Assembly: GCA_044866695.1 (NCBI GenBank) | Contig: JBIOUF010000299.1 | Coordinates: forward strand, 1 to 6,861 | DNA: 6,861 nucleotides | From: JBIOUF01 sp044866695 | Lineage (GTDB): Bacteria > Actinomycetota > Actinomycetes > Propionibacteriales > Nocardioidaceae | Reading direction: 5' to 3' | In this document: positions 1 through 4,686 of the stretch, one piece after another | How positions within the stretch are numbered: position 1 is the first letter of the stretch | Layout: each line of letters opens with the position of its first letter | Notes under the pieces: model-generated | What the model saw: the letters and a program-made list of their open reading frames with translations, nothing else | Database searches by the model: none | Told to the model about the DNA's origin: nothing | Translations under genes and position numbers: made by a program

Positions 1-338
1 AGCCGGGCCACGAAGGGCTGCACGATGTCGATGCCCTGCAGGCGGTCGATGCGGATCCGCCGGGACTGGCGGGACACGACACCGGTGTCAACGCGGAGCT
101 CGTCGCCGTCGATCCAGTACTTCGTACGCCACCACGACGCGATGCCCCACGCGACGCCGACCAGCAGCGCACCGAGCACGAGCGCACCGGTCGGGCCGAT
201 CACGTCGCCGTCGAGCAGCTCCTGCCAGGTCCCGCCGATGGCAGCGACGAACAGGATCGGGCCGCGCGCGACCGGGGTCAGCGGCGAGAGCCTGCGGAAC
301 GGCTTGTCCCCCGCCGGTGCGGCCACCGGGTCGGTCAC
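1..338 (-). CDS. YdbT-like PH domain membrane protein (3' end cut off)
   Basis: This gene reads leftward off the window edge; 112 codons are visible. The start is GTG at 338-336, overlapping the stop of the upstream PH-domain gene as GTGA, so the two are probably translationally coupled. The visible part has a hydrophilic N-terminus with the pattern RRLSPLTPVARG (residues 15-26), two hydrophobic segments (about 27-38 and 47-68), then the beginning of a bacterial PH domain (DUF304/bPH2): KYWIDGDELRVDTGVVSRQ at 73-91, followed by RRIRIDRLQGIDIVQP at 93-108. That order is typical of YdbT-type proteins, which usually carry two or three such domains in about 450-500 residues, so most of the protein lies outside. 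Biochemical function is unknown; in Bacillus subtilis the ydbS-ydbT pair belongs to the SigW envelope-stress regulon and helps resist a bacteriocin. Family assignment is fairly sure; the role here is not shown. Confidence 0.85.
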   Translation of the reverse strand, partial: MTDPVAAPAGDKPFRRLSPLTPVARGPILFVAAIGGTWQELLDGDVIGPTGALVLGALLVGVAWGIASWWRTKYWIDGDELRVDTGVVSRQSRRIRIDRLQGIDIVQPFVAR

Positions 339-826
339 AGACCGGCCGCCTGGGACTGACCCAGAGCGGTGAGCCGGTCGCGCAGGCGGGCCGCCTCCCC
401 GGCGGGCAGGCCGGGGACCACCGCGCTGGTCCCGGGGCTGGCGGTGTGCAGGTGCACCTTCGCGATGCCGAAGAGCTGGTCCAGCGGGCCGGCGTTGACG
501 TCGACGTACTGCATCCGCCCGTAGGGCACCACGACCAGCCTGCGGAACATCACGCCGTGCCGGATGTAGAGGTCCTCGTCCCGCTCGGCGTACCCCCACG
601 ACCCGACGTTGCGGCCCACCACCCACCAGCCCCAGGCGCCGCCCCCGGCGGCGAGGGCAAGCCCCGCCGGCCAGGCCCACCCGGGCAGCCCCCACAGCAG
701 CTGGACCACGCCGAGGAGGACCAGCCCCAGCACCGCCGTTCCCGTCACGAGAAGCCGCCGTAGCACGGCGAGCCTGGGCGACACGCCGGTCCAGGCGCCC
801 TCGGGTGCGGCGAAGAGGTCGGCCAC
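335..826 (-). CDS. YdbS-like PH domain membrane protein
   Basis: Complete 163-residue protein, GTG start at 826-824. Two hydrophobic helices (about residues 24-47 and 50-71, Trp/Gly/Ala-rich) form a membrane hairpin. A bacterial PH domain (DUF304/bPH2) follows: WGYAERDEDLYIRHGVMFRR at 77-96, VVVPYGRMQYVDVNAGPLDQ at 98-117 and LFGIAKVHLHTAS at 118-130. The pattern of strand, 'VPYGRMQYVDV' and 'LFGIAKVHLHTAS' is characteristic of YdbS proteins, whose usual length is about 150-170 residues. It is first in a two-gene unit with the YdbT-like gene, sharing a 4-bp GTGA overlap, and the two products probably act together at the membrane. No ribosome-binding site precedes the GTG, but a TAGGCT hexamer ends six bases before it, so the mRNA may be leaderless. 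The gene diverges from the nuoD-type gene with only 14 bp between start codons. The cellular role is not known. Confidence 0.88.
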   Translation of the reverse strand: MADLFAAPEGAWTGVSPRLAVLRRLLVTGTAVLGLVLLGVVQLLWGLPGWAWPAGLALAAGGGAWGWWVVGRNVGSWGYAERDEDLYIRHGVMFRRLVVVPYGRMQYVDVNAGPLDQLFGIAKVHLHTASPGTSAVVPGLPAGEAARLRDRLTALGQSQAAGL

Positions 827-832
827 ATGCCG

Positions 833-838
833 AGCCTA
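833..838 (-). promoter_or_regulatory. Candidate -10 element for the ydbS-ydbT-like unit (leaderless)
   Basis: On the minus strand TAGGCT (TANNNT type) ends at 833 and is separated by six bases from the GTG at 826-824. That places the expected transcription start on the G of the start codon, the standard geometry of leaderless actinobacterial mRNAs. No convincing -35 element lies 16-18 bp upstream. The hexamer shares the central TA (837-838) with the opposing candidate for the nuoD-type gene. Inferred from spacing and motif only. Confidence 0.45.
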
Positions 839-842
839 CGAT
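837..842 (+). promoter_or_regulatory. Candidate -10 element for the solitary nuoD-type gene
   Basis: TACGAT (TANNNT type) begins four bases before the ATG at 841 and overlaps it. Transcription would be expected to start at about 849-850, exactly at an in-frame GTG (850), giving a leaderless mRNA that skips the ATG. There is no purine-rich ribosome-binding site at useful distance from either start: the nearest, AGAGG at 814-818, is 22 bases from the ATG. No -35 match is evident. If ATG 841 is the true start, the promoter must instead lie inside the opposing PH-domain gene. Confidence 0.4.
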
Positions 843-2040
843 GACCGACGTGGCCGACCAGATCACCGTGGGTGTCGGCGCCGGGGCCGCCGGGTTCGGA
901 TACGAGCGCGGCGGGAACCCGGCGCTGGCCACCGAGGACATGGTTCTCAACATCGGCCCACAACACCCGGCCACCCACGGCGTGCTCCGGCTCCGCCTCA
1001 CGCTGGACGGGGAGCGGATCGTCACCTGTGAGCCCGTGGTCGGCTACATGCACCGCGGGGTCGAGAAGCTGTTCGAGGTCCGGGACTACCGGCAGGTCAT
1101 CGTCCTGGCCAACCGGCACGACTGGCTGTCGGCGTTCTCCAACGAGCTCGGCGTGGTGCTCGCGGTGGAGCGCATGCTCGGCATGGAGGTGCCGGTCCGG
1201 GCGACCTGGGTGCGCACGCTGCTGGCCGAGCTCAACCGGGTGCTGAACCACCTGATGTTCCTGGGCTCCTACCCGATCGAGCTGGGCGCCATCACCCCGA
1301 TGTTCTACGCCTTCCGCGAGCGCGAGGCGATCCAGGCGGTGATGGAGGAGCTGTCCGGCGGCCGGATGCACTACATGTTCAACCGGGTCGGCGGGGTCAA
1401 GGAGGACCTGCCGGCGGGCTGGCTCGGTCGCGCCACCGCGGCCGTCGCAGCAGTCCGGGCCCGGCTGCCGCAGATCGAGGACCTGCTGCTCGGCAACGAG
1501 ATCTTCCGGGCCAGGACTCGCGGCGTCGGACGGCTCGCGCCGGAGCTGGTGGAGGCGTACGGCGTGAGCGGCCCGATCGCCCGGGCCTCCGGAGTCGACT
1601 TCGACCTGCGCCGCGACGAGCCGTACCTCGCCTACCCCGACCTGCTGTCCGACGGGGTGCTCCGGGTGGTCACCGGCGGCGAGGGGGACTGCTACGAGCG
1701 GTTCCTGATGCTAGTGCGACAGGTGCGGGTCTCCCTCGACCTCGCCGACGCCTGCCTGGACCGGCTCAGGGCCCTTCCGCCCGGCCCGGTCGGCCAGCGG
1801 CTGCCGAAGATCCTCAAGGCGCCCGAGGGCGCGACGTACGCGTGGACGGAGAACCCGCTCGGGATCAACGGCTACTACCTGGTGTCCCGGGGGGAGAAGA
1901 CGCCGTGGCGGCTGAAGCTGCGCAGCGCCAGCTTCAACAACATCGCGGTGCTGCCGGAGGTGGTCACCGGCTGCGTCGTCGCCGACCTGGTCGCCATCCT
2001 GGGGTCGATGTTCTTCGTCGTCGGTGACGTCGACAAATGA
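841..2040 (+). CDS. nuoD: Solitary NADH-quinone oxidoreductase subunit D paralogue
   Basis: Full-length protein of 399 residues from ATG 841 (396 from GTG 850), the usual size for NuoD/49-kDa subunits of complex I, which form the quinone pocket beside NuoB. The signature NIGPQHPATHGVLRL is at residues 37-51, with both His (42, 46); His46 corresponds to the quinone-contacting His (His38 in Thermus Nqo4). GYMHRGVEKLFE (68-79) and SGGRMHYMFNRVGG are also typical. At the position of the conserved quinone-binding Tyr (Tyr87 in Thermus) there is Trp95, within NRHDWLS. The C-terminal APRGE-like motif reads APEGA (327-331) and is followed by about ten extra residues before NGYYLVS (343-349). These features match the second NuoD ('NuoD2') type I recall from Streptomyces. 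No nuoC, nuoE or other nuo gene adjoins it: a PH-domain pair diverges upstream and an unrelated sulfotransferase converges downstream. It may exchange into complex I or serve another NuoB-like partner. Family sure, role unsure. Confidence 0.93.
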   Translation: MTDVADQITVGVGAGAAGFGYERGGNPALATEDMVLNIGPQHPATHGVLRLRLTLDGERIVTCEPVVGYMHRGVEKLFEVRDYRQVIVLANRHDWLSAFSNELGVVLAVERMLGMEVPVRATWVRTLLAELNRVLNHLMFLGSYPIELGAITPMFYAFREREAIQAVMEELSGGRMHYMFNRVGGVKEDLPAGWLGRATAAVAAVRARLPQIEDLLLGNEIFRARTRGVGRLAPELVEAYGVSGPIARASGVDFDLRRDEPYLAYPDLLSDGVLRVVTGGEGDCYERFLMLVRQVRVSLDLADACLDRLRALPPGPVGQRLPKILKAPEGATYAWTENPLGINGYYLVSRGEKTPWRLKLRSASFNNIAVLPEVVTGCVVADLVAILGSMFFVVGDVDK

Positions 2041-2081
2041 CGGAGGCGAACGGAGCCAAGGCGCGTCACCTCGATCCTGTT

Positions 2082-2129
2082 GCCCGGTCCACTGGGCGGC
2101 TGAGCCTCAGCTGCCTCGTCGCAGCCGCC
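2082..2129. terminator. Possible hairpins at the convergent gene junction
   Basis: Two alternative stem-loops lie at the tail-to-tail junction. The first pairs 2082-2087 with 2092-2097 (six pairs including one G-U, loop TCCA). The second pairs GGCGGCTG (2095-2102) with CAGCCGCC (2122-2129), eight perfect pairs around a 19-base loop; it covers the stop codon of the leftward sulfotransferase gene. They share bases and are mutually exclusive. Neither is followed by a U-run, so termination is a guess; U-poor terminators are common in GC-rich actinobacteria, but GC-rich DNA also forms such stems by chance. Confidence 0.25.
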
Positions 2130-3291
2130 GGACCGCGCGTGCGCCGAGGGCACCCGCGAGCTCGCGCGCGGAGGCGTTCTCGAGGGCGGTCGACGGCTGC
2201 CCGCGGCGCTGCAGGCGACGCAGCCGCCGTTGGGCTCGGCGCGACATCCGCAGACTGACCGAGATCACTCCGTCGAGCGCCGCCACGACCGTCTCGAGGT
2301 CGATCTCCGCCACCTCTGGGGGCGAGATCGGGGCGGGGTGCCAGGGGCCGGCGGACAACGACGCGGGGTCGCCGACGACCCGGGCTCCGGAGTTCCTGAC
2401 CGCACGTTCCTGGTGGCGAGCCAGCTCCTCGACGCGGCTCACCGCCCAGCCGGGGAGCGTCGGACCCGAGGTGTGCCCAGGCGGCCGGGGGTGGGAGATC
2501 AGGGCGGTGACGACCCCGCCCTGGACCAGCCGGGCGTACAGCTCGCCGGGAAGGTCGCGTTCGCGCAGCGCCACGTTCAGACGGCGTAGCATCTCGGCTT
2601 CCTGCAGGCTCAGCGACCGGTTGCTGGCCCGGTCCACCAGGCGGAGCGTCCCGTCGGGCAGCCCGAGCAGCTGTTCGAAGGTCGCCGGCAAAGTCGCGCG
2701 GCTCTCCTCGTCGGCCACGACCAGCGTCATGTTCTCCCGGCCCACGACCGAGCCCCATCGTTCGGTCACCTTCTCGACGTCCTGGAAGGACCACATGTGA
2801 CGCCAGGACCAGTCGTCGGACCGCTCCGCCAGGACCACCTCCAGCCACCGCTCGTAGCTGCGGGCCTCCCGGGCCTTGACCCGCTCCTGCCAGTGGGAGG
2901 GGATGACCCGGTCCAGCCTGCGGACGACCAGTACGACGTGCGGCCGCGAGCCGCCGATCCCGGAGACGACGGCGCGGACCTGGTCCGCGGTCGCCCGCGC
3001 GAAGTCCTCGTTGCTGACCACCACGCGCTCCGCGCGCGCCTCGCGTACCTCGGCGACGAGGGCGTGCCAGGCATCCATCCGGGGCGTCGGGCGACCGACC
3101 GCCGCGCGTCCCCCCACGACCGCCCACCCGGCCTCCTGGGCACGCACCTGCCCCAGGCTTGCGTAGTAGACGCCGTGGCGGCGCAGCTCCCCGGCCGCGG
3201 TGTACATCGCGAACTGCAGAGCGGTGGAGCCGGTCTTCGGCGAGCCGATGTGGATCAGGTGAGTACCGCGCGGGAGCAGCAGGTCGGTCAC
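2107..3291 (-). CDS. PAPS-dependent sulfotransferase family protein
   Basis: Predicted 394-residue cytoplasmic enzyme that would transfer sulfate from PAPS to a hydroxyl of an unknown acceptor. The 5'-phosphosulfate loop is at the N-terminus: HIGSPKTGSTALQ at residues 14-26, with Lys19. The 3'-phosphate motif is in VVLVVRRLDRVIPSHW (119-134): Arg124 and Ser132 have the eight-residue spacing of classical sulfotransferases. Between them lies VVVSNEDFAR (90-99). The end is strongly basic (348-363 and 385-392, repeated RRLRR), perhaps for membrane or polyanion contact. The GTG at 3291-3289 is the start because it lies just before the loop; AGAAG eight bases upstream is a weak ribosome-binding site. 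The frame is open further upstream but has no domain there. It follows the DUF6270-like gene by 61 bp and is probably co-transcribed. The glycan-gene context suggests a surface sugar or polymer as acceptor; sulfation itself is inferred from motifs. Confidence 0.8.
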   Translation of the reverse strand: MTDLLLPRGTHLIHIGSPKTGSTALQFAMYTAAGELRRHGVYYASLGQVRAQEAGWAVVGGRAAVGRPTPRMDAWHALVAEVREARAERVVVSNEDFARATADQVRAVVSGIGGSRPHVVLVVRRLDRVIPSHWQERVKAREARSYERWLEVVLAERSDDWSWRHMWSFQDVEKVTERWGSVVGRENMTLVVADEESRATLPATFEQLLGLPDGTLRLVDRASNRSLSLQEAEMLRRLNVALRERDLPGELYARLVQGGVVTALISHPRPPGHTSGPTLPGWAVSRVEELARHQERAVRNSGARVVGDPASLSAGPWHPAPISPPEVAEIDLETVVAALDGVISVSLRMSRRAQRRLRRLQRRGQPSTALENASARELAGALGARAVRRLRRGS

Positions 3292-3322
3292 GGCATCGGC
3301 TTCTGTCGGTGTCAGGGCAGCG

Positions 3323-3328
3323 ATCCTA
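3323..3328 (-). promoter_or_regulatory. Weak internal promoter candidate before the sulfotransferase gene
   Basis: TAGGAT on the minus strand sits in the 61-bp gap between the DUF6270-like gene and the sulfotransferase gene. Transcription would start near 3316, leaving a leader of about 25 bases before the GTG at 3291. No -35 element is recognisable. It could allow separate expression of the sulfotransferase, but read-through from the upstream gene is as likely. Confidence 0.25.
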
Positions 3329-3352
3329 CGCGTCCCGCCGGCCAGGTCGGGC

Positions 3353-4363
3353 TCACCCGGGCCGGCCACGGCGAACCAGCCGGCGCAGCGTCTGGCCCGC
3401 GGTCTCGTCGGCGTAGCGGGCGACCTCCTGTCGGGCCCGCCGGGTCCTGACCCGCTCCCGCGCCAGCTTCCTGCGCAGCCGCTCGACCTCTTCCTTACTC
3501 CTGCTCTCCAGGCCGTCCACGGCGCTCTCGAGCAGGGCCGCCTCGTGTGAGAGGCCGAGGTCGGCGAGGCGGCGCCGGACGTGCAGGAGGTCGAGCGCGG
3601 CGAGGAAGTCGCGGTAGTAGTCCAGCGTGTAGTGCACGTAGAACGGTCCCCACGGATGTTGGTCGAAGGACGTGTACCGGCCACTGGTCAGGTCGATGCT
3701 CTCTACTCCGGGAACGGCCGCGGCGTACGCGTCCAGCCGGCGCCACACCTGGTTGGCCCGGCGCACGTTGAGGGGATGGACCTTCTTGTACTCGCGAAGC
3801 GGGATGACCCGGTCCTCGCCCGTGAGCAGCACCTTGGCCGTGTTGAACCCGTGATGCACGACCAGCACGGTCTGAGGGAGCCTGGCGCGCAGCAGGACGA
3901 CCAGCCGGTCGAACGCCGACTTCCACAGCTCGACGTACGCGTCAGGGTCCTGCTGCCAGCGGACCGGCGACAACGGTCCGGCTGCCTTCAGATCCCTGAA
4001 GAACGGCGTCTTGTGCAGGTGCCAGCGGTTGTTGGTCACCATGACGTCGTCGCCCAGGTCCAGCACCCCGAAGTGGACGTCGGCGAAGAAGTCGAGCACC
4101 ACGTAGTCGGGCGCCAGCTCGGTCACCCGGTCGAGGAACGACTTGGTCAGGTCGCTGCGGACCACCTCGGCACGGTACGCGGGGACGTCGCCGATCACCT
4201 CCGGAGCCGCCTCGACGGCACGCGACATCATCGCGACCACCGAGGACTGGTTCTGGCCGAGCACGCAGTCCCAGTGGTCCCGCCAGTCGGGGTTGAAGCG
4301 GGAGTTGAACACGTCGCGGGTGATGCAGCTGCCCAGGACGGCGACGGTCGGCTTGCCGCTCAC
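3353..4363 (-). CDS. DUF6270-like protein with C-terminal coiled coil
   Basis: A 336-residue protein without signal peptide or membrane segment. The N-terminus VAVLGSCITRDVF (7-19) has the GSCxxRD signature I associate with DUF6270, a family often found among surface-polysaccharide genes. Other conserved-looking blocks are DYVVLDFFADVHFGV (86-100), VTNNRWHLHK (109-118), VLVVHHGFNT (166-175) and DQHPWGPFYVHYTLDYYRDF (234-253). A turn after the first strand with GSC and a late Asp-x-His resembles the layout of SGNH hydrolases, but this is only a resemblance. Residues about 272-325 are rich in Glu, Arg and Leu in heptad-like spacing and should form a coiled coil, ending in an Arg-rich tail (327-334). 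The GTG at 4363-4361 is chosen because GGGGAGGG lies four bases upstream and the conserved motif follows at once. The start overlaps the stop of a possible small gene (GTGA). Enzymatic activity is unknown; modification of a surface glycan is inferred from context. Confidence 0.72.
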   Translation of the reverse strand: MSGKPTVAVLGSCITRDVFNSRFNPDWRDHWDCVLGQNQSSVVAMMSRAVEAAPEVIGDVPAYRAEVVRSDLTKSFLDRVTELAPDYVVLDFFADVHFGVLDLGDDVMVTNNRWHLHKTPFFRDLKAAGPLSPVRWQQDPDAYVELWKSAFDRLVVLLRARLPQTVLVVHHGFNTAKVLLTGEDRVIPLREYKKVHPLNVRRANQVWRRLDAYAAAVPGVESIDLTSGRYTSFDQHPWGPFYVHYTLDYYRDFLAALDLLHVRRRLADLGLSHEAALLESAVDGLESRSKEEVERLRRKLARERVRTRRARQEVARYADETAGQTLRRLVRRGRPG

Positions 4364-4494
4364 GCGGCCCTCCCCGCCAGGACCGGCGCGACGTACGGCG
4401 CCCGCAGACCATGGCCGTCGGTGCGCGCCACGGAGGCGGCCGCCTGACGGCGCACGTCGCCGCGACCGGTCGCCGGCCGCGTGGCGGTGCTCAC
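4360..4494 (-). CDS. Possible 44-residue small protein or leader peptide
   Basis: A short frame from GTG 4494-4492 to TGA 4362-4360. It has a good ribosome-binding site, GGAGGGA (4507-4501), six bases before the start, and its stop overlaps the start of the DUF6270-like gene as GTGA, the arrangement used elsewhere in this window for coupled genes. The product would be basic and rich in Ala and Arg, with no hydrophobic helix, no Cys and no recognisable domain; its C-terminal half reads RTDGHGLRAPYVAPVLAG. I do not recognise it. It may be a real small protein, or a leader whose translation helps open the next gene's ribosome-binding site. Long frames without stops are easy to find in DNA this GC-rich, so the support is the ribosome-binding site and the overlap, not the length. 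Confidence 0.42.
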   Translation of the reverse strand: MSTATRPATGRGDVRRQAAASVARTDGHGLRAPYVAPVLAGRAA

Positions 4495-4565
4495 ATCCGC
4501 TCCCTCCGACAGCGGCGTCGGGAGTCCACGCCGGGCCGAGAGCCACCCGGGGGACGACGTGTGTG

Positions 4566-4571
4566 AGTGTA
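4566..4571 (-). promoter_or_regulatory. Candidate -10 element for the leftward unit
   Basis: TACACT on the minus strand fits the actinobacterial TANNNT consensus and is among the few AT-containing hexamers in the gap. Transcription would begin near 4559, about 65 bases before the small-gene start at 4494 and about 195 bases before the DUF6270-like start. The spacer and -35 region are GC-rich without a clear TTGACA-like box. Confidence 0.4.
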
Positions 4572-4636
4572 GGCGGACCTCCCGACCGGGCGGGGGACCC
4601 GCACCGCGGGGACGGTCCTCGTGGACGGCTCGCTGC

Positions 4637-4642
4637 TACTGT
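4637..4642 (+). promoter_or_regulatory. Candidate -10 element for the rightward unit
   Basis: TACTGT fits TANNNT. Transcription would begin near 4649, leaving a leader of about 38 bases that includes the AAGGAGAG ribosome-binding site. If so, the in-frame GTG at 4621 would lie upstream of the transcript, supporting GTG 4687 as the true start. No good -35 element is visible. Confidence 0.35.
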
Positions 4643-4669
4643 CGCTGGCAGCCTGTCATGCCACCGCCG

Positions 4670-4677
4670 AAGGAGAG
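4670..4677 (+). promoter_or_regulatory. Ribosome-binding site fixing the start of the fusion gene
   Basis: AAGGAGAG is the strongest Shine-Dalgarno match in the region. It lies nine bases before GTG 4687, which opens directly into the cytidylyltransferase nucleotide-binding strand. It decides in favour of 4687 over the in-frame GTG at 4621. Confidence 0.65.
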
Positions 4678-4686
4678 CTCAACGCA

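Larger units (their letters stand above)
4495..4686. promoter_or_regulatory. Divergent intergenic region of the two glycopolymer units
   Basis: This 192-bp stretch (323 bp if the small leftward frame is not a gene) separates the two divergent units and should hold both promoters. One TANNNT hexamer was found for each direction, listed separately. I looked for direct or inverted repeats that could be operators and saw only short GC-rich palindromes, for example GACCGGTC at 4464-4471 just outside, which mean little in DNA of this composition. No riboswitch or RNA gene was recognised. Confidence 0.5.

Noticed and set aside
25..763. Plus-strand frames opposite the two PH-domain genes
   Set aside because: Low-complexity shadow translations; the minus strand shows two coupled genes with membrane segments and PH-domain motifs.
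805..840. GTG 805 as start of the nuoD-type gene
   Set aside because: It would put 12 Arg-rich residues before the family N-terminus and overlap the opposing PH-domain gene; no ribosome-binding site precedes it.
745..1371. Minus-strand frame opposite the 5' part of the nuoD-type gene
   Set aside because: His/Val/Gly/Asp-rich antisense translation without domains; the plus strand encodes unmistakable NuoD sequence.
2066..3127. Minus-strand frame overlapping the sulfotransferase gene in another phase
   Set aside because: Arg/Gly/Pro-rich shadow; the other phase carries the P-loop and the R-x7-S motif.
3292..3684. Upstream extension of the sulfotransferase frame to an ATG at 3684
   Set aside because: The extension runs through the end of the DUF6270-like gene, is Arg/Thr/Ser-rich and has no domain; GTG 3291 directly precedes the P-loop.
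4464..4471. GACCGGTC palindrome as an operator
   Set aside because: An eight-base GC-rich palindrome is expected by chance in this composition, and it lies inside the possible small gene rather than near a -10 element.
4364..4546. Upstream extension of the DUF6270-like frame
   Set aside because: About 60 extra Arg/Gly/Ala-rich residues without a ribosome-binding site; GTG 4363 has GGGGAGGG at good spacing and begins at the conserved motif.
4621..4686. GTG 4621 as start of the fusion gene
   Set aside because: No ribosome-binding site there, and the candidate -10 element at 4637-4642 lies downstream of it; AAGGAGAG points to GTG 4687.
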